Assembly: GCF_010093595.1 (NCBI RefSeq)
Contig: NW_022985441.1
Coordinates: forward strand, 1,481,838-1,545,837
DNA length: 64,000 nt
Source of the DNA: Mytilinidion resinicola
Lineage: Eukaryota > Ascomycota > Dothideomycetes > Mytilinidiales > Mytilinidiaceae
Reading direction: 5' to 3'
In this document: one piece after another, positions 36,759-46,030 of the stretch
Position numbering within the stretch: position 1 is the first letter of the stretch
How the letters are laid out: each line of letters starts with the position of its first letter
Program-made: the position numbers and the translations under genes
The notes under the pieces: generated by a model
Told to the model about the DNA's origin: nothing
Databases searched by the model: none
What the model saw: only the letters and a program-made list of their open reading frames with translations

Positions 36759-37196
36759 TCATTCTGGGGTCTCAGGTGATTCTGAAATGGGAGTCATTGG
36801 CTTAGACGGGCGGCGTTGCTTGCGTCCGCTGCTGCGCCTGCGCTTCGACTTGGGTTTCTCGGAGGCATAGAGTGGCAACAGAGGGAATGCTTGGCCGAGA
36901 GGTAGCTGGCGTGGCGGTGCAGGTGCTTCGTGGAGAAGTGGCGGAGTGATGAGGCCAGATTCATCGTCGACATCGTCGCCGAAGAGATCAGAGTCGCTGA
37001 TGAATGCGCTGGGTGCGCTGGTGTGGAAGGCGTTCAGTGACTTGCCCGTGGGCCAACTGGGATACGCGCACGTGGAGCCCCGGCTGGAGGAAGTGCTGTC
37101 GTGGTAGCTACCGAACATTGATCCAGAGGGCGACGACATGTTGCCGATCGATATGGGTTTCGAGGGTGAGGACTGCGGTGAGGATTCGAAATACAT
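36759..37196 (-). CDS. Small Ser/Pro-rich protein of unknown function
   Basis: Intronless, 145 aa, MYFESSPQSSPSK start. The N-terminal half is Ser/Gly/Pro-rich, followed by a small acidic DLFGDDVDDESG stretch, a PPLLHEAPAPP run, and a basic RRRSSGRKQRRPSKPMTPI patch before the end SESPETPE. This layout (acidic patch, Pro box, Arg/Lys-rich nuclear-type signal, SKPMTPI-like tail) recalls small conserved proteins seen in other filamentous ascomycetes, but I cannot name a family. Nuclear location and phosphorylation at SP/TP sites are inferences. The frame has clean ATG and TGA and no competing frame, yet codon evidence alone is modest. Confidence 0.6.
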   Translation of the reverse strand: MYFESSPQSSPSKPISIGNMSSPSGSMFGSYHDSTSSSRGSTCAYPSWPTGKSLNAFHTSAPSAFISDSDLFGDDVDDESGLITPPLLHEAPAPPRQLPLGQAFPLLPLYASEKPKSKRRRSSGRKQRRPSKPMTPISESPETPE

Positions 37197-40100
37197 TTTG
37201 TATTCGGGCGTGTTGTGGTTATGGGGTTGTTGTTGGGTGCAAAACCGGATACGCGTTCGCTCGCGTCTCGGGAATCGGCCGTAAGTATGACGACGGTGGT
37301 GTAAGTTTTTCTAAGCAGCGTGTGCAGGATGGATGCCAGAAAGCAGGATGCGGGCGAGTTTAAGTCTATTGCTGGACAGGAGAGCAGGATCAGGAGGCAA
37401 TATCAGGAGCTTGCGGCGTTGTTGGTGTCTCGAATAATTCTATCACCTGGCTGTGTGGGGGCAGGGCGCCGTCCATATGATATACGACGCCGGAGTGACA
37501 GGTAGCAGACTCTGAAGCCCACGGCGGACGCCACGTCCCGTTGCATGATTCGGAATGGACCACTGGCAATGCTTCTGGCTCATGAATTAAACTTGACTCA
37601 CCCCCTCCGTCTTCACCGCCGATGCTTTTCGGCCACTAAAAGCCTGGAGGCCCGACCGCTCTTTCAAACTCACCCACTAGAATCGCCCCGAGTCGGGCTT
37701 CTCCCGCAACGCCGCGGCCCCCGGAATGCCCCGGTAATAGCCCTTTCGCCCTCTGGAGTCCGGCTTGAAGGCCGGCTGCCCTGCCTGTTCAGCACATGAA
37801 GGCCCAAATTCCGGTTGTTGCGCAGAGTCTGCAACTGGTGACTTGTCACCGCCGCCGCGCTGCTGGCACTGCTTGCATCAGAGGACACTTTACACGTCGC
37901 ACATGTGCCACCGCTCCAACACCGCAACTCTGCGCCGTGACCGCCTCCTTGTTGATCCTGAAAAAGCAGCAGCTCATCCCGCAAGACGGTTTGATTGTGC
38001 ACGGGTGAGACAGATCCCACGCTGATCGACTCCCACGCGCCACTCCACGGCACAGTTGAGACTCTCATCCTCCGCATCTTCCCCGGCCGAGCTTTCTCCA
38101 TTATGGAACGGCAAGCCGAGGAGGAAGACCGTCTGCTCGGAAAGCTGCCACGCTGATCCCACAGGCGTGTTGGTTGGTCCAGCACAGCGAAACGTGCTGT
38201 CGATTTTCTGATAAGAGGCTCTAGGTGTCTCCCTCCCTGCGCAGACTTGCACCAGACCTCTTTGCCAGACAGCTTTCGAGGCCTCGAATCGCATCCCCAG
38301 CGCACCGCAGGTGACGCGACAGAGTCTCGATCCTGTGGCCGACCGCTAGGCAGCGAGCACGACTCGATGTCGAATCGAGCAGAGGAAGCCTTGATCCGAG
38401 GTGTGGTTGGGCCCGCGGCCCGGCAAATGAGGCGTTGTTGTTTCTTCTTCCACCATCACAGCGGGCTGGCGGAAGAGACAGCCGCCGTCCGGACACACAT
38501 CTGACAGCCACCCAACAAGCCTTGGCAGTCCGCGTCTGGCACCTTGTTTTGGGGGCGCGGCAAAAACGCGGGATGATCTTCACTGTGAGGCCGCGACTCG
38601 CGACGGGAAATTGAGTCCGAGGTGCTCGTCGGGAACCTGGGGTGCAGTAGCTTTTCGCTCGGATCCAGTCCCTGCTTTTTGCAGCGCGGGTCTCTTCCCT
38701 CAGACCCGCGGTGCTTCTGTAGCCTCCGAAATCTCTTCTAGCCCTCCACATCGCGTGGAATGAGGAAGAAGGGAGCCGTTGCGTTGTTTTGGGGGGAATT
38801 TCCGCATCGTGGGGACTCCGACGGCCCGCGGGAGGGCGGTCAGTCTCACTCACTTCGGGCAACACAGCGAAGTTGCGCACTCCGTGTGTATATTGCATTA
38901 CCAGGATAATATCCATCGTGTGCGAGTGGGGGATCACGTTTCGCGAGCCGTGATTGTCTATCCCCCACGGACAGGAAACGTGACCAACAACCGCACCACC
39001 CAACACCCGCCTCACTCTAGAAATCTGTCAAACGGATAATCTTCGGCTCCGTAAGATGTCCCGAGACGAGGCGGCGAGAAGTCCGCGTTGTCGTGGCGGG
39101 GTGGTCGGCCCTGTGGAGCTCCCTTTAACCTCTTGACTAGAGAACGTGATCCCTAGATCCTCCGTGATCGGGCCTTTCCAGAAAACGAACCCCATTTCTA
39201 GCCGCCTCTCGCCCTGCATTTCGCCTCACGGCTCTGGATCCAGAACCCTCGGTTCAACGTTTTCGCTACAGTTACCCCACAAGTTTCTGGATCTTGCTTG
39301 ACGCTGGTATTCACCCTGGAACCACAAATGCACGTGTTGGATCATTATAGCGCGCTTCTGTGCATCTAGTTTCTGATGATGTACCAGGGGACCTCAAACA
39401 GTGCTAGGCAAGTGTACAAAGCCCAGAGAGAGCGTGTATCTTAGAACGGAACCTCGCGCATAACTCATTAATGGCTGATTATTTCTCGAGGTAATTTTTA
39501 GGTGAGTACTGTAAGGAGGTAGCGGAAAGGTTACCCTATTGGAACCCTAAGATGTGAGTAAGCATGTTCATCCGCCTTACCATCACCCGGTTACAGATCT
39601 CTTTCGCAGCACACCTTCACCGTAGCGTAACATCTGCCAGTCCCAATTCCCAAATAGCCGGAGCCCTGGCGCTTGATGCTGCCCAAAGAAACGTGGTCGG
39701 GAGTTCCGACGTGTGACGTTGGAAACGGGATCACCTGCCATGTTTAGCTCAACCTTCCCACACTATCTTCATGTGAAAGCGTTGGTGAATACCGGCGTCT
39801 CGATAAAGAAAGAACGACAAGGCAAGCGCCTTACTACGACGGCGCCTTGATGGTTCATCAACCCCTTTCCACAACAGCCATCATGGCAGAATCCCTTACA
39901 CACGAAGTGGCAGTAGACGACACTCTATCCATGGGTGGATTCGGTGGTCATCCACGTGTAGAACCACGTGGGAACGAGGTCAGTGCTTTCTCATAAGCTG
40001 GTACCCTAATGCATGGCGATACCCGCTGTGCCGTCTTAGAGTGCTTGGCGATAAATCCAACGAAATTTCTTCATCTTCAGCAAGTCTGAATTCTCTGCAC

Positions 40101-40451
40101 TGGTATCAGAATGTTAGAGGGTCGTTGACGGCATAATTCCTTCTGTCAGAATTCGTTACTGTTCAGTACTTTCGTCCAAATTGATCCGAAGCACGGAACA
40201 ACTTCTCCTCGAAAATCAAGCCTGCCCTTCTTATGGCTTTGGTAAGCAGATGAGCTTGGTTGGAGTGGCTTTTTCATACTAGCCCATCATTCAGAGGAGT
40301 GTACTTCTATCCGAATCAGATTCGCCATAATGAATTGAGGCACTTCAGACGGCGCCAGACAGGTGTACACAGTCTGTTCAACCTTCTATGCCAAAACCAC
40401 TTGCACATCAACAACCGCAAAATACGGACAGTAAATCGTGAGCTCCCAGCA
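37197..40451. other. Gene-poor GC-rich region (~3.3 kb)
   Basis: Long open frames here (e.g. minus 38221-39015, minus 37670-38305) are Arg/Ser/Pro-rich with no domain and overlap equally long frames on the other strand, as expected from GC bias. A short frame near 39842-39985 encodes MAESLTHEVAVDD..., ending at a GTCAGT that could be a donor, but no partner exon was found. From about 39.3 kb on the base composition becomes more AT-rich. Confidence 0.45.
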
Positions 40452-41914
40452 ATGTCAGCAATCACCTCCGCCCCAACTTCTGCCCAGCTTTTGCCCAGCT
40501 TTTATCCGACACCGGAGCCAAGCTTCGTGAACCCGGGTAGCCCCTTCAGCAATTACGAGCTCCATCAACTACAGAACCCTAGCTCCCAGCAACCACTGCC
40601 GCCTCTGCCTACACCCCAACCTTATCCGACCCAAGGGCAGAGCTTGATGAACTCTGCTAGCAACCACGCCATTTACGAACCTCATCAACTACAGATTCTG
40701 AGTTACGAGCACCCATCTCCGCCTCGGTCTGCACCCCAACCTTATCCGACCCAAGGGAAGAGCTTGCCATGGCTTCGTAGAGAAGAGACGGATTTACCTG
40801 ATCATCGGTACCCGCAGCCCCCGCCAACTGCGTCCGAGCCCCTCCAGCCTCCACCTACACCTCACGCATTTGAGCCATACACGCTAGAGCTGTCACCACA
40901 ACAAGAAGATGAGGTACAAAATACGGCTCCAATCGATCATGTCGATCGGGCGATTACAGCGTACAAGAAAGATGGCCTATAAGCTGCATTGAACTGTCTA
41001 GACCCGAGCAATGGCATTATCCGTTCTTCTCTCGACGAATTCAAGCGGGTTGCGCATACCAGGGGCCTTGTACTGTTAGGGTTTTGCCCACTACAGCACT
41101 ATGTCATAAGTTCGGGCACATGGACATCTCACTATTTATGCTCCACTCTTGCTTGCTCCATAGCACTGTAAGGAGTACCCCAGCTAGCATGTCTTTAGTT
41201 AGTTAAATGGCAATCTAATTTCCACTCTGTTGAGTTTTACATCCTGCTTAGGACTCGGAGGGCCTATCGAGATGCCCTAAGCAGTTGCGAGGAATGCCTA
41301 AACTTATGGCTTGGTACTGTACTAACAAAGGAGCGCTCGGAACAATCTGTCACCATGGAGATTGTACGGGCTTTGGAGAAGACGAGGCTAAAGGGCATTG
41401 ACACGGTCATGCTGATTTACCTTCGCAAAGTATTTAGTTCCTCTTGACTGTTTACCCTATGTATGTACTAACATGTATAAGGCATGCGGGAAGAATAAAT
41501 GCCTCGATTATTGCGACGCTATCGCAAATAGCGCGCTTGTAGCATTAGTCCACGCTACCCTACTTGAGCTCCAGATCGCTTCGAAGGATTTTAGCGTCGA
41601 TGTCCGTGGGATTATTACGTTTTCAACGTGCTGGGAAAGGGGCTTGCCTATCTTGAAGCCAATTCTGCCGTTAGTACTGCCAGCTGGTTAGTCTTTGACT
41701 TTGCTCTTCACATAATTCAATGTTAATGCCTTTTGTAGTCATTCCCGTGGACCACTATGACTTGCATATCGGCCATATGTTCGCTGGCTCCGCTAATAAG
41801 CTTGCGATCAGTGCTCGCCGAGCTCTATCGAGATTCAACTTCCGAAATTTCTCTAGCGTTATTGCTGGCCAAACTTCGGACAGCGCCATCGAATTTACGG
41901 CAGCCTCGCGTTAA
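40452..41914 (+). CDS. Unrecognised multi-exon gene with 40-residue repeats; in-frame TAA near the middle
   Basis: Exon A starts at ATG 40452 and encodes a Pro/Gln/Tyr-rich N-terminus with three 40-residue repeats (YPT-PEPSF.., YPTQGQSL.., YPTQGKSL..). Its frame meets TAA at 40980-40982 but carries on with coding-like sequence (AALNCLDPSNGIIRSSLDEF). Exon B 41252..41429 (CEECLNLWLGTVLTKERSEQ), C 41482..41686 (CDAIANSALVALVHATLLEL) and D 41739..41914 (VDHYDLHIGHMFAGSANKLA) join through two 52-nt introns with good signals, the first with a TACTAAC branch. The A-B junction (about 41075-41251) is uncertain. Domain unknown; a mostly helical C-terminal half is likely. Either the TAA makes it a pseudogene, or exon A is a separate short protein, or a hidden intron removes the stop. 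Confidence 0.55.
40501..40860 (+). repeat. Three 120-bp coding repeats
   Basis: TTATCCGAC recurs at 40502, 40622 and 40742, an exact 120-bp spacing. CATCAACTACAGA also recurs in units 1 and 2. Units encode 40 residues each. Unit 3 has diverged in its second half. Confidence 0.8.
41104..41318 (+). repeat. Direct repeat, copy A (~215 bp)
   Basis: Shares long identical blocks with 45595-45803, for example ATAGCACTGTAAGGAGTACC, CTAGCATGTCTTTAGTTAGT and TTTTACATCCT, in the same order and spacing. It covers the presumed A-B intron and the start of exon B of the unrecognised gene. Confidence 0.85.
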
Positions 41915-42213
41915 GACTCCCCCATTTCTACTTGCCAGGTTGGGACGAAGTTATTGGTCACGCTGAGATCGAGCCTACGCCAAAAAAGTTAGAGCAGGAT
42001 AAATACCTAACATTGTCGTGGCTTTTTTAGGTTACGAGAGTCTTGAGCATAATGTTTAAAATTACATGGCAGATTTCAGCGAATATTTGTATGATTTTCG
42101 ACGTCATGGATTGCTTGGTGGTGTGAGATAGCCAAAGCGGTACACACACGTCGAGTTTCCGAACCTATCTACTTGCTAAGTTTTCATTACCAAGTCAGCT
42201 TCTCTCATGGATA
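41915..42213. other. Spacer between orphan gene and repeat cluster
   Basis: AT-rich sequence after exon D of the orphan gene. No feature is recognised. Confidence 0.4.
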
Positions 42214-42690
42214 CATCTGTAGTCCGCAGTACGTGATACCAAACCTCGATGAGATGTTTAAAGCCACGTAGACCAAGATGTAAGGTGAGTTGAGTAATCG
42301 GGGAGTTTCTCGTGGTATCACGTGACCCACGCGACAACCACCGATCACATCGTAACCCCTATACCAGGATCGAAAATTTTCATTTCCTCCTATCGAATCT
42401 GTATCCCACTTTGCTATATCAACATCACATCGAAGAGATATGTCCGGCGGCGAACGCATCTGTATACCGCTTGCTGTTCCCAGCAAGTTCGTACGAAAAC
42501 ATATCTGTATACTGCTTTCTGTACCCAGATATATCGCATGGTACAGAACATTCTACCTCACCGGAGGCGGCGCATTTGTATCTGTAGGCCGCTTAAGCTT
42601 CGGAACATCGATCCACGAATGGCCGTACTTCGTCGTCGGTGGGATGTATCTGTACGCCGCACGACCTTCCTTACTCTCTGAATCTGTATA
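42214..42690 (+). repeat. Irregular cluster of ATCTGTA-containing repeats
   Basis: ATCTGTA occurs near 42214, 42397, 42458, 42503, 42580, 42648 and 42682, mostly followed two to three bases later by CCGC or CTGC. Spacing varies (34-77 bp apart within the main group). One frame through 42440-42694 reads RICIPLAV..KHICILLSVP..VSVGRLSF..MYLYAARP, a loosely repeating peptide. Confidence 0.65.
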
Positions 42691-43189
42691 CTAAAGCAAG
42701 ACTACACATCCCCATTAGCCTATAACATGCTATTGTTTTTGCAAGTTAAGAACGGCATGCCTTTAGGGATGAATCCCATCTGTGTTCCATACCAAGCGGG
42801 CGCTTTCCACTCTACATCTCTCGCAATTACGTTCCGCATATACGTTCCAGCATCTAAATTCCGGCATCCGTATTGTATCGCCAAGAGCATAATCTAATTG
42901 AGCATGACACTCATTTATTTAAGTTCAAACATAGCAGTGTCGCTTCACCTCTAGACCACTTGGTACCCATATTGAAGATACGCGGCTTCATCTCATAGAA
43001 GTCTTCAAGAAGAAACGCAAGTCAAAACAGTAACAGTCGTTTCACCTCTGGACCGGCTAGAGTCTGCATATAACGCTATTCAAGAAGCGGAGGAACCGCG
43101 CCATCGTTAGAGCCAAGGTCTCCTTTGAGTATACTCTACCTTATAAGATGAACTTTTGAGGTGGAGTCTCGGGTCGAACAATTTCAAAC

Positions 43190-43668
43190 TGGCGAGTTTG
43201 CATCTGTAGCCCGCATTGTCCAGGTGGGCTTCTGAGTTCCAACTTCCAGAAAAAACATTTCCAAAGACGGGAAGTTTGCATCTGTAGCGCGCAGTATTAA
43301 AGTGAACTAGTCCAGTGAAAGTTTCATGACGAACATCTCCGAAGATGGGGAGTTCGCATCCGTAGTCCGCATTACCTAAATGGACTCATCCAATGAACGT
43401 TTTCGAATGAACATTTCCAAAGATGGGGAGTTTACATCTGTAGTCCCCATCACCCTTATATACTTATCTAGTGATAGTTCCGGAATGAACATTTCCAAAG
43501 ATAGGGAGTTTACATCTGTAGTCCGCAATATCAAAATAAACTCGGCTAGTGAAAGATTTGTAACGAACGACTCCGAGGACGGAGAGTATACATCTGTAGG
43601 CCGCGTAGACCGCAATCTGGATTCGAAAACCGCATCACACACCGCCATCTTTCACTCAGCTTTGCGTC
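43190..43668 (+). repeat. 78-bp tandem array, six units
   Basis: The motif CATCTGTAG (CATCCGTAG in unit 3) begins at 43201, 43279, 43357, 43435, 43513 and 43591: five intervals of exactly 78 bp. Units share GA(A/T)CATTTCCAAAGATGGGGAG-like ends and GTCCGCA after the motif. In the + frame the unit encodes 26 residues around ISKDGEFTSVVR. Units 4-6 are open while units 1-3 each carry one stop. The minus frame reads TDVNSPSLEMFI-type units. Confidence 0.85.
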
Positions 43669-45087
43669 TCCTCAGTAAATCTCAAAGGCGTAATTGATGC
43701 ATCCGTGTACCGCTTTGAGCATGCATCCATATCTGGCATTTCTGAGCAGAACGTACTCACAAAGCTCACATCCACGCACCCAACAGTGTCCGCATACTAC
43801 ATAATTGTTGGCAGACGTGGACAGAACTTTGAACGATACGGAATTGGTCTATGATACGAATTTCAGACAATAATCTACTTTTAAAGTTGTTATTTATTTG
43901 ACTACAATCACTTGGAGTTGCTGGCATAGTAGCTGCCTACATGCCTAGCCAGTTACAACTTCTACAGAGAGGGGTTGGGGTACGGTGGCCTACCGTGCCT
44001 ACCGTGCCTACTGCTGTCTCTAATTAGTGCTTCTGCCTACGCGTACAGTCACTTCCTACGTAGTATATAGTTTGGCCTTCGGGCCCCCGAAATAAGACAG
44101 AGTTCACGTCAATTTGCAACCTGAGTCAATCTGATTGCTATACCGGCCTACAGATGTCATTCATTGGACAAATACTCGAGTTGTTGGGAAAGGACGGGTA
44201 ACGGCAAAGCAGATGGTCTTGTATTATACTGCTATTATATTACTGGAGCTGGAGCTGATGCGTTGGAATATGTATACCACAACGATTAGTACATAATCTC
44301 AATAGATAACGCTGTAAATGATGCTCCCTGAGATATGCCAGTCAAAATGAAGATGCGGATTACCACGACGCGCGGGAGATATTGTCATCCAGTATGGACA
44401 GACCTTATCTTTATTACGAATCTGTTCCACAGAGCGGCATACAGATGAGCCTCGATGTGATACTGTACAGCGGTATACACTTGCAAAAATACATAGAATG
44501 ACTGGCTGGTGGAAACGTAAGGGGAGTGCTGAGATGATAATGGACTTAGAGAGAATCATCAACAGTCGTCAGCAGAACTGAAACACAACAAAGGAGGTCA
44601 GACCACTAAAGAAGAAGACGTAGAGCAGTAAGACGGCGGTAAGAGCAACCTATCCAGACTGAACTTACAAGATACGTAGTCGAAACACCACCAAGAGTCT
44701 TAGCGTCTGCTAGCGAACGTGTCGCCTGATGCGATATAGAGTTGTTGGAAACGAGTTTCTAAGATCGGAGCCATCATGTACATAATTTTCGATTTCTGCT
44801 GGTGAATATGCTACCTGAATCTGATAAGGTACACAGATGCTGGAAACAAGATTGTAAAGATTACATATTTGAAATTTATTGCGATGAGCTTTAGTATTTA
44901 TCCTCCCTTCATACTTATCCGCCATGGAATAACCAGGGAAAAATATTAAACCTTCGGTGCAAGTTGCAGTCTTAGTCGAGTGATAGAACTTAGAGATTAG
45001 CTCTTCCGAGAACTTTTTATTTACGTGCAAAATAGATGTGGCAAGAAGATATTATTTTCTAACACTACTTGCTCCTGGGATCACGGG
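43669..45087. other. AT-richer spacer with scattered single repeat copies
   Basis: Reverse-strand ATCTGTA copies occur near 44149 and 44443. A GGCCTTCGGGCC inverted sequence lies near 44081. Small open frames near 44.3-45.0 kb on the minus strand have no motifs. Confidence 0.4.
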
Positions 45088-45341
45088 TGTCACGTAACAG
45101 GAGAGAGAAGAGGCTGTACATGTTGTATTTGATAATGAGGAGAAGGATATAGAGGAGAAGGAGAGGTCTGGAGGAAGATGAGGCTATATGCAAGTGTCAT
45201 GCGCCTGCCGTAGCCCTCACCGCTTCTCCCTGACACACGTGTCACCTCTTGTATATAGCCTCACCTTCCTCCAGACCCCTCTCTGCTACATCATCATCCA
45301 ATACATCACATACACGGCATACAGCTCCTTGTTCCGTGACA
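45088..45341. mobile_element. Foldback / MITE-like element with ~110-bp imperfect inverted arms
   Basis: The element starts TGTCACG (45088) and ends CGTGACA (45341). The left arm (45088-45205) matches the reverse complement of the right arm (45233-45341): AACAGGAG/AACAAGGAG near the tips, CTGTA, and a long core in which AGGTCTGGAGGAAGATGAGG (left) pairs with CCTCACCTTCCTCCAGACCC (right). The centre is short and codes for nothing. No transposase is present, so it would be non-autonomous. A clear target-site duplication could not be identified. The right end lies directly against a copy of the ATCTGTAGTCCGC repeat. Confidence 0.65.
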
Positions 45342-45510
45342 GTTTGCATCTGTAGTCCGCAGTATTAAAACGGACTCGTCCAGCGAAAGTTTTGTTCTGC
45401 TTAGAAGTGGCAGATATGGATGCGGTACACAGATGTATTAAATTATACCTTTGAGATCTGCTGAGGGGATGCGATCTCCGAATTCGAATTGCGGTCTACA
45501 GATGTGGTTT
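45342..45510. repeat. Single + unit and an inverted copy of the 43.6-43.76 kb repeat
   Basis: GCATCTGTAGTCCGCAGTAT near 45343 resembles unit 2 of the 78-bp array. From 45395 to 45505 the minus strand reads in parallel with plus 43600-43765: CATCTGTAGACCGCAAT, CAGATCTCAAAGG, a GTGTACCGC block, GCATCCATATCTG and AGCAGAAC recur in the same order. Confidence 0.7.
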
Positions 45511-45594
45511 GATGAGACCGCTTCTAACATAGGCACGGACGTCTTCGTTAGAGGAAGGTCGTTCGGATTATAGTACTAGGCCATACGGCACCCT

Positions 45595-45803
45595 TTGTAA
45601 GTTTAGGCACACGAACATCTCACTATTCGCGTTCCACTCTTGCTCGCTAGATAGCACTGTAAGGAGTACCCCAACTAGCATGTCTTTAGTTAGTCAAACG
45701 GCAGCCCGATTTCCGCTGCGTCGAATTTTACATCCTAATTAGGACTCGTCGGGACACCCCAAGCAGTTGCAAGGAGTACCCAACCTTGTGACTTAGCACT
45801 ATG
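45595..45803 (+). repeat. Direct repeat, copy B (~210 bp)
   Basis: Second copy of 41104-41318, same orientation, about 4.5 kb away. It lacks open coding frame in the part matching exon B, so it looks like a duplicated fragment that has decayed by point changes. Confidence 0.85.
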
Positions 45804-45953
45804 GAATGTGCAAGCACGATGACGTTCGCACTCGTCGGGTTAATGTGTGGGTGGGCTCTGTGTTGTTTATGCTCATAAATGCTAAAGCAACACGTGATCG
45901 ACTACGGCTGCTTGCGCTTGTCCCTTCAGCTCCCTCTTCAGGCATCCATCTAC

Positions 45954-46011
45954 GTAAGTTCAAAATTGCCTCCCCTACATCAATTCCACATAACAACATT
46001 TTGCAATACAG
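45954..46011 (+). other. Candidate 5'-UTR intron of the tandem-UBL gene
   Basis: GTAAGT at 45954 and AATACAG ending at 46011 frame a 58-nt pyrimidine-rich segment directly upstream of the UBL gene ATG (46031). Removing it does not extend the coding frame, so it would lie in the leader. Confidence 0.45.
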
Positions 46012-46030
46012 AATAAATTGCTCGCCCAAA

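Noticed and set aside
38221..39015. 264-codon open frame on the minus strand
   Set aside because: Arg/Ser/Pro-rich with no domain; overlapping long frames on the other strand show that high GC, not coding, keeps it open.
42214..43668. CRISPR-like array
   Set aside because: Fungal nuclear DNA; units are diverged 78-bp direct repeats without constant repeats and unique spacers, and no cas genes are present.
41104..45803. LTR retrotransposon with 215-bp LTRs
   Set aside because: No TG..CA ends were identified, no reverse transcriptase, integrase or gag-like sequence lies between, and copy A overlaps a spliced exon.
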